DNA of 64,000 nucleotides from Variovorax sp. KK3 (GCF_001984055.1 NZ_LYVO01000015.1:1-64000); one strand, 5' to 3'; shown: positions 1 through 11,544, counted from the stretch's first letter. Program-made: numbers and translations. Notes: generated by a model not told the origin, from the letters alone.

Positions 1-2
1 CC

Positions 3-2033
3 CCGCCGCCGCCTCCTCCTGCGCCGGCCTCGCCCAAGCTCGGCTTCGACGCCGTGTCGAAGAGCCTCGCCGACGTGGTCGCCGTGCCTGCCGGCTACAC
101 CGCCACCGTGCTGTACCGCCTGGGCGACCCGATCGCGAACGGCGTGCCCGCTTATGCGAACGACGGTACCGATGCGGCCGCCACCTACGACCGCCGCGCC
201 GGCGACCACCACGACGGCATGACCTACTTCGGCATGGACGGCTCGAACAAGTGGAGCCCCGCCGCCGCTGCACGCGGCCTGCTGGTGATGAACCACGAGG
301 CCATCACGCCGCTGTTCCTGCACCCCACGGGCCAGACCACCACCGGCACCGGCAACGCGCAGCTGCGCAGCGTGCCCGACGAAGTGCTGCGCGAGTTCTA
401 CCTGCACGGCGTGAGCGTGATCGAGGTGAACAAGGGCGCTGGCGCCAGTGCCTGGAGCTACAAGCAGGACTCCACCTTCAACCGCCGCGTCCACACGCTG
501 ACCGAGATGACCTTCTCCGGTCCGGCCGCCAAGACCGACGCGCTCAAGACCAAGTACTCCACCGACGGCAGCAAGACCCGCGGCACGCTCAACAACTGCG
601 CCAACGGCACCACGCCCTGGGGCACCTACCTCACCTGCGAGGAAAACTGGGCCGGCTACTTCCGCCGCATCGTCGCCACCGACAACCTGAACCGCACCGC
701 GCGCGAAATCGCATCCTTCACGCGCTACGGCGTGGCCGGCACCGGCCGCGAGCTGTGGGCCACCGTGACGCCGGACACCGCCGACAACCTCTACGGCCGC
801 TGGAACACCGAAGTCATCAGCGGTGCCGCCACCGCCACCGCCGACTACCGCAACGGTGCCAACACCTACGGCTGGGTGGTCGAGATCGACCCCTTCACGC
901 CCAACAGCACGCCGAAGAAGCGCACCGCGCTCGGCCGCTTCGGCCACGAAGGCGCCTGCCTCGGCCCGGTCGTGGCCGGCAAGCCGCTGGTCTGGTACAT
1001 GGGTGACGACTCGCGCAACGAGTACATCTACAAGTTCGTGTCGACGAAGAACTGGGATGCGGCCGACATCGGCGGCGGCATCGCGGCCGGCGACAAGTAC
1101 ATGGACGACGGCCGCCTCTACGTCGCGCGCTTCGACGCCGACGGCACCGGCGTGTGGCTGGAGCTCAAGCTGGGCGTCAACAACATCACGTCGAGCTACG
1201 CCCCCTATGCCTTCGCCGACGCGGCCGACGTGGTGATCAACGCCCGCTTCGCTGCCGACGCGGCCGGCGCCACCAAGATGGACCGCCCGGAATGGACCGC
1301 CGTCAATCCGAAGACCGGCGAGGTCTACGTGACGCTGACCAATACCAACGCGGCCTCGCGCCCCATCACGGCCACCGACGCGGCCAACCCGCGCTTCTAC
1401 AACGACCCCAAGGGCGCGGCCGCCACGGCGCAGACCGGCAATCCGAACGGCCACATCGTGCGCTTCGCGGACGACAACGCCAACCCGGCGGCCCTGAGCT
1501 TCAAGTGGGACGTCTACCTGTTCGGCGCGCGCGCCGGTGCATCGGCCGACGTCAACCTGTCGGGCCTGGTGGCCGACAACGACTTCTCCAGCCCCGACGG
1601 CCTGTGGTTCAGCGAGGTCACCGGCGGCCTGCTGTGGCTGGAGACCGATGACGGCGCCTACACCGACGTCACCAACTGCATGCTGCTTGCCGCATTGCCG
1701 GGCAAGGTCGGCGATGGCGCCGCGAAGACGATCACCAACGTCAGCGGTGCCACCACCCGCCAGCAGGCCACGATCGCCGGCAAGGCCCCGGGCACCGACG
1801 GCCTGCGCCGCTTCCTGGTCGGGCCGAAGGACTGCGAGATCACCGGCATCGCCGAATCGGGCGACGGCCGCGCGCTCTTCGTGAACATCCAGCACCCGGG
1901 CGAAACCACGCCGAACGCGAACATCGCCAACCCGGCGCAGTTCGGCAGCCACTGGCCGGACGGCGGCAACGCGCGTCCGCGTTCGGCGACCATCGTCATC
2001 ACCAAGGATGACGGCGGCATCGTAGGCCTCTGA
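3..2033 (+). CDS. PhoX-family (DUF839) alkaline phosphatase, 5' partial
   Basis: The reading frame is open from the left edge of the window, so the true start lies outside it. The first visible residues are a proline/alanine-rich linker of the kind found after a lipoprotein or Tat signal. The body matches the PhoX/DUF839 family, which are periplasmic or surface calcium/iron-dependent phosphomonoesterases that release phosphate from organic esters. Recognisable family motifs are TPWGTYLTCEEN in the first half, a GHEGACLGPV segment, DDSRNEYIYKFVS and, near the end, a glycine-rich ITGIAESGDGRALFVNIQHPG stretch split by the core. Family knowledge suggests induction by phosphate starvation; the promoter is not visible. 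The gene ends convergent to the Lrp-type regulator. Family assignment is firm; substrate is inferred. Confidence 0.9.
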   Translation, partial: PPPPPPAPASPKLGFDAVSKSLADVVAVPAGYTATVLYRLGDPIANGVPAYANDGTDAAATYDRRAGDHHDGMTYFGMDGSNKWSPAAAARGLLVMNHEAITPLFLHPTGQTTTGTGNAQLRSVPDEVLREFYLHGVSVIEVNKGAGASAWSYKQDSTFNRRVHTLTEMTFSGPAAKTDALKTKYSTDGSKTRGTLNNCANGTTPWGTYLTCEENWAGYFRRIVATDNLNRTAREIASFTRYGVAGTGRELWATVTPDTADNLYGRWNTEVISGAATATADYRNGANTYGWVVEIDPFTPNSTPKKRTALGRFGHEGACLGPVVAGKPLVWYMGDDSRNEYIYKFVSTKNWDAADIGGGIAAGDKYMDDGRLYVARFDADGTGVWLELKLGVNNITSSYAPYAFADAADVVINARFAADAAGATKMDRPEWTAVNPKTGEVYVTLTNTNAASRPITATDAANPRFYNDPKGAAATAQTGNPNGHIVRFADDNANPAALSFKWDVYLFGARAGASADVNLSGLVADNDFSSPDGLWFSEVTGGLLWLETDDGAYTDVTNCMLLAALPGKVGDGAAKTITNVSGATTRQQATIAGKAPGTDGLRRFLVGPKDCEITGIAESGDGRALFVNIQHPGETTPNANIANPAQFGSHWPDGGNARPRSATIVITKDDGGIVGL

Positions 2034-2087
2034 ACGGGCAGGCTTGGCAAGACGGTAGCGGCCCGCCGCCGGGCCGCCCCGAGGCGA

Positions 2088-2133
2088 GCCACCCCGCGCC
2101 CACGGGGGTGGCGTTACACGAGCGAAGCTCGTG
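2088..2133. terminator. two adjacent GC-rich hairpins between convergent genes
   Basis: Between the phoX stop and the regulator stop there are two inverted repeats. GCCACCCC (2088-2095) pairs with GGGGTGGC (2105-2112). CACGAGC (2117-2123) pairs perfectly with GCTCGTG (2127-2133) around a GAA loop. Neither is followed by a T tract on either strand, so intrinsic termination is not proven. The position between two convergent genes makes bidirectional 3'-end formation or mRNA stabilisation the likely role. Confidence 0.35.
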
Positions 2134-2148
2134 CAAAGCCGGGGGGCC

Positions 2149-2613
2149 TTACTTCGGCAGGGGCAGCGCCGTCTTGTAGCGCACTTGCTTGAGCGCAAAG
2201 CTCGAGCGAATTTTCTCGATGCCCGCAATGGGCGTCAGCTGCTCGAGGATGAACTTCTCGAGCGCCGCGATGTCGGCGACGGCGACCCGGATCAGGTAGT
2301 CGCTGTCGCCGGTCATCAAATAGCACTCCATCACCTCGTCGTGCTCCGCGATGCGCTGCTCGAAGTCGGCCAGCGACTGCTTGCTTTGCGTCTTGAGGCT
2401 GATCGAGATGAACACGTTGAGCCCCAGGCCCAGTGCAGCCGCGCTGGCCAGCGCCACGTAGCGCTGGATCACGCCAGCCGCCTCCAGCGACTTCACGCGG
2501 GCCAGGCAGGGTGAGGGCGACAGATGCACGCGCCGCGCCAGCTCGACGTTGGACAGTGCGCCGTCGCGCTGGAGTTCGTCGACGATGCGCAGATCGATGA
2601 CATCCAGTTGCAT
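2149..2613 (-). CDS. Lrp/AsnC-family transcriptional regulator (MdeR-like position)
   Basis: 154-residue protein of the feast/famine regulator family. An N-terminal winged helix (residues about 4-60, with VELARRVHLSPSPCLARVK as the HTH core) is followed by a RAM ligand-binding domain containing the typical MECYLMTGDSDYLIRV strand. The ATG at 2613 is chosen because the family begins a few residues before the HTH; longer in-frame extensions read into the intergenic region. It is divergent from the AceE-like gene with 106 bp between starts. A family member divergent from an E1 dehydrogenase is the arrangement of mdeR and mdeB in Pseudomonas putida, so control of the neighbouring E1 gene by an amino acid or 2-oxo acid is likely. 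This is inference from position. Confidence 0.9.
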   Translation of the reverse strand: MQLDVIDLRIVDELQRDGALSNVELARRVHLSPSPCLARVKSLEAAGVIQRYVALASAAALGLGLNVFISISLKTQSKQSLADFEQRIAEHDEVMECYLMTGDSDYLIRVAVADIAALEKFILEQLTPIAGIEKIRSSFALKQVRYKTALPLPK

Positions 2614-2638
2614 GAAATGCTTCAAAGTGGCAAAACGG

Positions 2639-2653
2639 CGGCATTCTATGCCG
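2639..2653. promoter_or_regulatory. palindrome in the divergent lrp-type / E1 promoter region
   Basis: CGGCAT-TCT-ATGCCG is a perfect 6-bp inverted repeat with a 3-bp centre, 25 bp upstream of the regulator start and 66 bp upstream of the E1 start. It is a candidate operator for the divergent Lrp-type protein. Lrp-family sites are usually AT-rich and loosely conserved, so the assignment is tentative. Confidence 0.35.
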
Positions 2654-2719
2654 TGCGGTGGTCGAACTTGGTGATTGAACGGCAACTCATTCCGCTCGTG
2701 GCGGCCTAAAGTGCGGTTC

Positions 2720-5344
2720 ATGAATGCCCCGATCTCTGCCGGCCAACTGCGCGCCCTCCTCGACATGCCCATCGACGACACCGACCCGGCCGAGACCGCC
2801 GAATGGCGTGATGCCTTCGCCTCGCTGGCCGAGAACCACGGTCCCGAACGCGCACGCTGGATGCTCGACGAGCTGGCCCGCATCGCGCGCAGCCAGCGCA
2901 TCGGTTGGCAGCCCGAGCTGGCCACGCCCTACGTCAACACCATCGCGGTCGAGTCGCAACCCGTGTTTCCGGGCGACCTCGCGATCGAGGAGCGGCTGGC
3001 CTCGCTGATGCGATGGAACGCGCTCGCGATGGTGGTGCGGGCCAACCAGGCCTATGGCGAACTGGGCGGGCACATCGCGAGCTATGCGAGCGCGGCGGAT
3101 CTGTTCGAAACCGGCTTCAACCACTTCTTCCATGCGCGCGACGAGAAGCACCGCGGCGACCTGGTGTTCTTCCAGCCGCACAGCGCGCCGGGCGTCTACG
3201 CGCGTGCCTACCTCGAAGGCCGCCTGAGCGAAGAAGACCTGACTCACTACCGTCAGGAACTTACCGCGCCAGCGCAGGGCGCACGCGGCCTCAGCAGCTA
3301 CCCGCACCCGTGGCTCATGCCCGACTTCTGGCAGTTCCCCACCGGCTCGATGGGCATTGGCCCGATCAGCTCGATCTACCACGCGCGCTTCATGCGCTAC
3401 CTCACGCACCGCAACCTGCTCGACTGCGCAGGCAGAAAAGTGTGGGGCGTGTTCGGCGACGGCGAGATGGACGAGCCCGAATCGATGAGCGCGCTCACGC
3501 TGGCGGCGCGGGAGAAGCTCGACAACTTGGTGTGGGTGGTCAACTGCAACCTGCAGCGGCTCGACGGCCCGGTGCGCGGCAACGGCCGCATCATCGACGA
3601 GCTCGAAAAGCTCTTCGCCGGCGCCGGCTGGAACGTGATCAAGCTGGTCTGGGGCAGCGACTGGGACGGCCTCTTCGCGCGCGACACCGAGGGCGCCCTG
3701 GCCCGCGCCTTCGCAGACACGGTCGACGGCCAAATGCAGACCTTCGCTGCCAAGGACGGCCGCTTCAACCGCGACAACTTCTTCGGCCAGAACGAGGCGC
3801 TCGCCCGCCTGGCCCAGGGCATGACCGACGAGCAGATCGACCGCCTGAAGCGCGGCGGCCACGACCTCGTGAAGATCCATGCCGCCTATGCCGCGGCCGC
3901 GGCGCACCGCGGCCAGCCGACCGTGATCCTGGCCCACACCAAGAAGGGCTACGGCATGGGCAGCGCCGGGCAGGGCAAGATGACCACGCACTCGCAGAAG
4001 AAGCTGGACGACGTGGACCTGGTCGAGTTCCGCAACCGCTTCGCGCTGCCGCTCAGCGACGAGCAGGCCACCTCGCTGGCCTTCTACAAACCGGCCGACG
4101 ACAGCCCCGAGATGCGCTACCTGCTGGAACGCCGCAACGCGCTCGGCGGCAGCATGCCGCGCCGCGAGACCGCCTGCAAGGTGGTGGCCAAGCCGGAACT
4201 CGCGACCTACGCGCAGTTCGCCGTGGCGGCCGCCGGCAAGGAGATGAGCACCACCATGGCCTTCGTGCGCATGCTGGGCAACCTCATGAAGCATCCGGCC
4301 CTGGGCCCGCGCGTGGTGCCCATCGTGGCCGACGAGGCGCGCACCTTCGGCATGGCCAACCTGTTCAAGCAGGTCGGCATCTACTCGAGCGTGGGCCAGC
4401 GCTACGCGCCCGAAGACATCGGCTCGGTGCTCTCGTACCGCGAAGCCACCGACGGCCAGATCCTCGAAGAGGGCATCAGCGAGGCCGGCGCCATCGCCAG
4501 CTGGACGGCCGCCGCCACCAGCTACAGCGTGCACGGGCTGGCCATGCTGCCCTTCTACATCTACTACTCGATGTTCGGCTTCCAGCGCGTGGGCGACCAG
4601 ATCTGGGCCGCGGCCGACCAGCGGCCGCGCGGCTTCCTGCTCGGCGCGACCTCGGGCCGCACCACGCTGGGCGGCGAGGGCTTGCAGCACCAGGACGGAT
4701 CGAGCCACCTGATCGCCGCCACCATTCCCAACTGCAAGGCCTACGACCCGGCCTTCGCGGGCGAGATGGCGGTCATCGTCGATGCCGGCATCCGCGAGAT
4801 GCTGGTCGAGCAGAAGGACGTGTTCTATTACGTCACGCTCATGAACGAGAACTACGCGCAGCCCGACCTGCCGGCCGATGCGCAGGCCGAGGTGCTGCGC
4901 GGCTGCTATCGATTCAAGGCGGCGGAAGGCAAAGGCAAGCGCGTCACGCTGATGGGCTCCGGCGCGATCCTCACCGAGGTGCTGAAGGCCGCGGACCAAC
5001 TGGCGGCAGATGGGATCGATGCCGAGGTGTTCAGCGTCACCAGCTGGAGCGAGCTGGCGCGCGACGGGCAGGCCTGCGAGTCGCGCGCCTTGGCCGGCGA
5101 GGCCGAGCCCGGCACGCCCTTCGTCGCACGGCAGCTCGCCGAGGGCAGCGGCCCGGTGATCGCCGCCACCGACTACGTGCGCGCCGTGCCCGAAAGCATC
5201 CGCGCCTTCGTGCCCGAAGGCCGGCGCTACATCACGCTGGGCACCGACGGCTTCGGCCGCAGCGACACGCGTGCGGCGTTGCGGCAGTTCTTCGGCGTCG
5301 ACGCGCAGAGCATCGCGCGGGCGGCGCGCCACGCGCTGGGCTGA
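2720..5344 (+). CDS. homodimeric 2-oxo acid dehydrogenase E1 component (AceE/MdeB-like)
   Basis: 874-residue thiamine-diphosphate enzyme of the AceE type: large single-chain E1 that decarboxylates pyruvate or a close 2-oxo acid and passes the acyl group to a lipoyl E2. The ThDP/Mg motif is visible as GDGEMDEPES from residue 246, closing with NCN at 275-277. PHPWLMPDFWQFPTGSMG and HTKKGYGMG are strongly AceE-like. The ATG at 2720 is preferred over an upstream in-frame ATG because family members start just before the DIDPxETxEW segment, here DDTDPAETAEW. No E2 or E3 gene is adjacent, unlike a housekeeping pdh operon. The divergent Lrp-type regulator suggests a 2-oxobutyrate-type E1 like MdeB. 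It could instead be a second pyruvate dehydrogenase E1; substrate cannot be settled from sequence. Confidence 0.9.
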   Translation: MNAPISAGQLRALLDMPIDDTDPAETAEWRDAFASLAENHGPERARWMLDELARIARSQRIGWQPELATPYVNTIAVESQPVFPGDLAIEERLASLMRWNALAMVVRANQAYGELGGHIASYASAADLFETGFNHFFHARDEKHRGDLVFFQPHSAPGVYARAYLEGRLSEEDLTHYRQELTAPAQGARGLSSYPHPWLMPDFWQFPTGSMGIGPISSIYHARFMRYLTHRNLLDCAGRKVWGVFGDGEMDEPESMSALTLAAREKLDNLVWVVNCNLQRLDGPVRGNGRIIDELEKLFAGAGWNVIKLVWGSDWDGLFARDTEGALARAFADTVDGQMQTFAAKDGRFNRDNFFGQNEALARLAQGMTDEQIDRLKRGGHDLVKIHAAYAAAAAHRGQPTVILAHTKKGYGMGSAGQGKMTTHSQKKLDDVDLVEFRNRFALPLSDEQATSLAFYKPADDSPEMRYLLERRNALGGSMPRRETACKVVAKPELATYAQFAVAAAGKEMSTTMAFVRMLGNLMKHPALGPRVVPIVADEARTFGMANLFKQVGIYSSVGQRYAPEDIGSVLSYREATDGQILEEGISEAGAIASWTAAATSYSVHGLAMLPFYIYYSMFGFQRVGDQIWAAADQRPRGFLLGATSGRTTLGGEGLQHQDGSSHLIAATIPNCKAYDPAFAGEMAVIVDAGIREMLVEQKDVFYYVTLMNENYAQPDLPADAQAEVLRGCYRFKAAEGKGKRVTLMGSGAILTEVLKAADQLAADGIDAEVFSVTSWSELARDGQACESRALAGEAEPGTPFVARQLAEGSGPVIAATDYVRAVPESIRAFVPEGRRYITLGTDGFGRSDTRAALRQFFGVDAQSIARAARHALG

Positions 5345-5373
5345 GCACGCTCAGCCAGCGGGGCTGCCGTCGA

Positions 5374-7827
<2,454 letters not shown>

Positions 7828-8055
7828 TCAGCGCAGCCCGATGCGCGAGGCGTGCCAGCGCAGCACCGCGGCGCGCTGGGGGTCGGTGGCCTCGATGCGG
7901 CTTGCGCGCTGGTGCAGCGCGCGCATCTCTTCGACCTCTTCGATGATCCGGCCCGGGCTGAACAGCGCATCGAGCAGCGTGCTTGCTTCGTCGGCCAAGG
8001 CCTTGAACGCGCCGAACCACGTGCGCGAACCGGTCGATTGGTCGAGGCCTGACAT
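7828..8055 (-). CDS. small conserved-looking protein of unknown function
   Basis: 75-residue, mostly helical and charged protein with no cysteines and no membrane segment. It is preceded on its strand by AGGAG about 9 nt before the ATG, and its third codon positions are as GC-rich as those of neighbours, which supports real translation. The central EEVEEMRALHQRASRIE segment could form an amphipathic or coiled helix. It lies 201 bp upstream of katG in the same orientation and could be co-transcribed with it. The function is not recognised. Confidence 0.6.
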   Translation of the reverse strand: MSGLDQSTGSRTWFGAFKALADEASTLLDALFSPGRIIEEVEEMRALHQRASRIEATDPQRAAVLRWHASRIGLR

Positions 8056-8202
8056 GCATGGGCTCCTGGCAAGGAAAAGACGGAGAAGGAGGAGAGACGC
8101 GGCGGGGAAAGGCCGATCTTATAGGGTTAACCCGGGCGCACTTTTCTGCGTCGTCGAAGCCCCTCGGGGCGGGTTCACCCGGATACGGAATCTCCAAAAA
8201 AG

Positions 8203-8216
8203 TTGACCCCGGTCAA
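8203..8216 (+). promoter_or_regulatory. FNR-class operator TTGACCCCGGTCAA upstream of the tripartite transporter operon
   Basis: 14-bp site with perfect 6-bp arms (TTGACC/GGTCAA) matching the FNR/Crp form TTGA-N6-TCAA. A -10-like CAGCAT begins at 8239, 22 bp after the site, which puts the site centre near -41.5. The start codon of the receptor gene is 93 bp downstream of the site. The site is nearly identical to the one upstream of oxc, and both are preceded by AAAAG or AAAG. Confidence 0.7.
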
Positions 8217-8308
8217 GCCGCGTTTCGCGGCCGGCGCGCAGCATTCGCGCACTGGGGATGGCGACTGCGAACCCAAGCAAGAAGAGCGCAGCTTCAACAG
8301 GAGACAAC

Positions 8309-9340
8309 ATGATCGAACGCATCGTTTCTCACGCCCGGGCTTGTCGAGCCAAGGCCCTCACCGCTGCCGTGCTGGCGTTGGCCGGCACCTCGCCCGCGCT
8401 CGCCGCGTGGGAGCCGACCAAGCCGGTGGAGTTCGTCATTCCGGCCGGCACGGGCGGCGGCGCCGACCAGATGGCGCGGCTCATCCAGGGCATCGTCATC
8501 AAGCACAAGCTGATGAAGGAGCCGCTGATCGTCGTCAACAAGTCCGGCGGCGCGGGCGCCGAGGGCTTCCTGGCGGTGAAGGAGGCTAAGGGCGATCCGC
8601 ACAAGATCGTGATCTCGCTGTCGAACCTGTTCACCACGCCCATGGCCACCGGCGTGCCCTTCAACTGGAAGGACATGACGCCGGTCGCGATGATGGCGCT
8701 CGACCAGTTCGTGCTGTGGACCAACGCCGAGCAACCCTACAAGACGGCCGGCGAGTACATCGCCGCGGTGAAGGCGGCGGGCCCCAACAAGTTCAAGATG
8801 GCCGGCACCGGCTCCAAGCAGGAAGACCAGATCATCACGGTGGCGCTCGAGAAAGCCACCGGTACCAAGTTCATCTACGTGCCCTTCAAGGGCGGCGGCG
8901 AGGTGGCGGTGCAGCTGGTGGGCGGCCACGTGAACTCCACCGTCAACAACCCGATCGAGGCGGTCGCGCAGTGGCGCGCCGGCAAGCTGCGCGCGCAGTG
9001 TGTGTTCGACGACGAACGCATGCCCTACAAGGAGAAGGTGACCGACACGCAGTCGTGGAACGACATCCCGACCTGCAAGGAAGCCGGCGTGCCCACCAAG
9101 TACACGATGCTGCGCGGCATCTTCATGCCCGCGGGCGTGAGCAAGGACCAGCTCGCCTTCTACGTCGAGCTGTTGACGAAGGTGGCCGCCACGCCCGAGT
9201 GGAAGGAATACATGGAGAAGGGCGCCTTCAACCAGACCTTCATGAGTGGCGATGCCTTCGGCAAGTGGCTGGCGACCGCCGAGGTCACGCACCGCACGCT
9301 GATGACCGAGGCCGGCTTCATCGCCGCCAACGCGAAGTAG
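8309..9340 (+). CDS. tripartite tricarboxylate transporter receptor (TctC/Bug-type)
   Basis: 343-residue periplasmic solute-binding protein. A Sec signal peptide occupies about residues 1-31 and ends ALA-A. The mature protein starts WEPTKPVEFVIPAGTGGGADQMAR, the usual Bug opening in which the glycine-rich loop contacts a ligand carboxylate. The ATG at 8309 has AGGAG 6-9 nt upstream. Immediately downstream are the small and large membrane subunits, so this is a complete transporter rather than one of the many orphan Bug receptors of Burkholderiales. The FNR-class operator shared with oxc, the antiporter and fds suggests that the substrate is oxalate or a related dicarboxylate. That substrate call is inference; the family carries many organic acids. 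Confidence 0.92.
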   Translation: MIERIVSHARACRAKALTAAVLALAGTSPALAAWEPTKPVEFVIPAGTGGGADQMARLIQGIVIKHKLMKEPLIVVNKSGGAGAEGFLAVKEAKGDPHKIVISLSNLFTTPMATGVPFNWKDMTPVAMMALDQFVLWTNAEQPYKTAGEYIAAVKAAGPNKFKMAGTGSKQEDQIITVALEKATGTKFIYVPFKGGGEVAVQLVGGHVNSTVNNPIEAVAQWRAGKLRAQCVFDDERMPYKEKVTDTQSWNDIPTCKEAGVPTKYTMLRGIFMPAGVSKDQLAFYVELLTKVAATPEWKEYMEKGAFNQTFMSGDAFGKWLATAEVTHRTLMTEAGFIAANAK

Positions 9341-9422
9341 GCGGCGTCGCCGCCCCGTGGGGGCCGCCGAGCGCGGCCGCCCGCATCCGGTCTTTCTTGT
9401 CGAACTTCACGATGGGGGCTCC

Positions 9423-9944
9423 ATGGAGCACGAAGAAAATCCCGAGGGCGCGGCGCGCGCCGGCGTACCCACCTACCTGGTGGAAGCGGTCGCCGCGGCG
9501 ATCCTGCTGATCATCGGCCTGGCCGTGGTCTTCGAGAGCCGCAAGCTGGGCGCGGGCTGGACCACCGACGGCCCCGGCGCCGGCTACTTTCCGTTCTACA
9601 TCGGCGTGCTCATCGTGGTCTCGGGCGCCGGCATCCTGTACCAGGCGCTGCTGGGCAAGAACCGCAACACGACGCCCTTCGTCGATTCGGAGCAGTTCCG
9701 GCGCGTGCTGTCGGTGCTGCTGCCGGCCACGGGCTACGTGCTGGCCATCACCTTCCTGGGGCTGTACGTCGCGTCGGCGATCTACATCGCGCTCTTCATG
9801 GTGGTGCTGGGCAAGTACTCGTGGTTGAAGAGCGTGCTGATCGGCTTCTGCGTCAACGCGCTCTTCTTCTGCATGTTCGAAGTCTGGTTCAAGGTGCCGC
9901 TCTTCAAGGGCTCGCTCGATCCGCTTCGCTTCCTCGGCTACTGA
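9423..9944 (+). CDS. tripartite tricarboxylate transporter small membrane subunit (TctB)
   Basis: 173-residue integral membrane protein with about four hydrophobic segments, the first near residues 15-37 (YLVEAVAAAILLIIGLAVVF). The length and the GAGYFPFYIGVLIV motif fit the TctB family, the non-catalytic small subunit of these cation-coupled uptake systems. The start at 9423 lies inside a longer frame and follows GGGGGCTCC; it is placed just before the first membrane helix, as in the family. It sits 82 bp after the receptor gene and 39 bp before the large subunit, in one operon. Confidence 0.9.
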   Translation: MEHEENPEGAARAGVPTYLVEAVAAAILLIIGLAVVFESRKLGAGWTTDGPGAGYFPFYIGVLIVVSGAGILYQALLGKNRNTTPFVDSEQFRRVLSVLLPATGYVLAITFLGLYVASAIYIALFMVVLGKYSWLKSVLIGFCVNALFFCMFEVWFKVPLFKGSLDPLRFLGY

Positions 9945-9983
9945 AGCCACCGAATCTCAAGAAACCCACGGAGCGAACCCGAA

Positions 9984-11513
9984 ATGGATGAAATCAGCGC
10001 CCTGCTGCAGGGCTTCGCCGTGATCCTCACGCCCATGAACATCGGCCTGATGTTCGTCGGCATCGTCCTGGGTGTGCTGATCGGCGTGCTGCCCGGCCTC
10101 GGCGGCGCCAACGGCGTCGCGATCCTGCTGCCGCTCACCTTCACGATGTCGCCGACCTCGGCCATCATCATGCTGTCGTGCATCTACTGGGGTGCGCTGT
10201 TCGGCGGCGCCATCACCTCGGTGCTGTTCAACATCCCGGGCGAACCCTGGTCGGTGGCCACCACCTTCGACGGCTACCCGATGGCCCAGCAGGGCCAGGC
10301 CGGTGCGGCGCTCACGACGGCCTTCACCTCGTCCTTCATCGGCGCCTTCCTCGCGGTGGTGATGATCACCTTCCTTGCGCCGCTGGTCGCCAAGTTCGCG
10401 CTCAAGTTCGGCTCGCCCGAGTTCTTCGCGGTGTATCTGCTGACCTTCTGCAGTTTCGTCGGCATGGGCAAGGGCTCGCCCTTCAAGATCCTGGCCTCGA
10501 TGGCGCTGGGCTTCGCGCTCGCCAGCGTCGGCATGGACACCGTCACCGGCCAGCTGCGGCTGACCTTCGGCCAGCCCGAGCTGATGCGCGGCTTCGACTT
10601 CCTTATCGCGGTCATCGGCCTGTTCGGCATCGGCGAGATCCTGCTGTCGATGGAAGAGGGCCTCAAGTTCTCGGGCAAGAGCGCCAAGATCGACCCCAAG
10701 GTGGTGCTGCAGACCTGGAAGCAGCTGCCGCAGTACTGGGTGACCTCGCTGCGCAGCTCGCTGATCGGCATCTGGATGGGCATCACGCCCGGCGGCGCCA
10801 CGCCGGCCTCGTTCATGAGCTACGGCCTGGCCAAGAAGATGTCGAAGAAGGGGCCGAAGTTCGGCACCGGCGAAATGGAAGGCGTGGTCGCACCCGAGAC
10901 CGCCGCGCATGCCGCCGGCACCAGCGCGCTGCTGCCGATGCTGGCGCTGGGCATCCCGGGCTCGCCCACCGCGGCGGTGCTGCTGGGCGGCCTGCTGATC
11001 TGGGGCCTGCAGCCCGGGCCACTGCTCTTCGTCGAGCAGAAGGACTTCGTCTGGGGCCTGATCGCCAGCATGTACCTGGGCAACATCGTCGGGCTGATCG
11101 TGGTGCTGAGCACAGTGCCTCTCTTCGCCTCGATCCTGCGCATCCCGTTCTCGATCATCGCGCCGGTGATCATCGTGATCTGCGCGATCGGCGCCTACAC
11201 CGTGCACAACGCGATGCTCGACATCTGGTTCATGCTGGGCTTCGGCGTGGTGGGCTACGTGTTCAAGAAGCTCGACTTCCCGCTCGCGCCGCTGGTGCTG
11301 GCGCTGGTGCTCGGCGACAAGGCCGAGGACTCCTTCCGGCAGGCCATGCTGGTGTCGCAGGGCGACGTCTCGATCATGTGGTCGAACCCGCTGGTCGGCA
11401 GCATCACCACGCTGGCGCTGACCATGCTCTTCTGGCCCTTGATCTCCAAGGTGCTGGCGATGATCAAGCCAAAAAAAGTTGACGAGTTCGCCGCCGAACG
11501 GCCGGTGGACTGA
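9984..11513 (+). CDS. tripartite tricarboxylate transporter large membrane subunit (TctA)
   Basis: 509-residue protein with roughly 11-12 transmembrane segments. It carries both conserved TctA glycine motifs: GVLIGVLPGLGGANGVAILLP near the N terminus (split by the family core G-x-L-P-G-L-G) and its inverted counterpart GIPGSPTAAVLLGGL in the second half, reflecting the internal duplication of the family. GITPGGATPASFMSYGLAKK is also typical. It is the translocating subunit that works with the receptor and TctB upstream. The kinase-like/BON gene begins 31 bp after its stop. No defects are visible. Confidence 0.94.
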   Translation: MDEISALLQGFAVILTPMNIGLMFVGIVLGVLIGVLPGLGGANGVAILLPLTFTMSPTSAIIMLSCIYWGALFGGAITSVLFNIPGEPWSVATTFDGYPMAQQGQAGAALTTAFTSSFIGAFLAVVMITFLAPLVAKFALKFGSPEFFAVYLLTFCSFVGMGKGSPFKILASMALGFALASVGMDTVTGQLRLTFGQPELMRGFDFLIAVIGLFGIGEILLSMEEGLKFSGKSAKIDPKVVLQTWKQLPQYWVTSLRSSLIGIWMGITPGGATPASFMSYGLAKKMSKKGPKFGTGEMEGVVAPETAAHAAGTSALLPMLALGIPGSPTAAVLLGGLLIWGLQPGPLLFVEQKDFVWGLIASMYLGNIVGLIVVLSTVPLFASILRIPFSIIAPVIIVICAIGAYTVHNAMLDIWFMLGFGVVGYVFKKLDFPLAPLVLALVLGDKAEDSFRQAMLVSQGDVSIMWSNPLVGSITTLALTMLFWPLISKVLAMIKPKKVDEFAAERPVD

Positions 11514-11544
11514 CCTTCTCGATCGATAGCCAGGAGCCCGACTC

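Noticed and set aside
2117..2133. CACGAGC-GAA-GCTCGTG hairpin as a strong rho-independent terminator
   Set aside because: No T tract follows on either strand; kept only as a low-confidence 3'-end hairpin.
2687..5332. 881-codon open frame on the minus strand opposite the AceE-like gene
   Set aside because: Composition artefact of a GC-rich gene read in antisense: biased to H, R, V, A and G, no domain motifs, and the plus strand codes for a clear ThDP enzyme.
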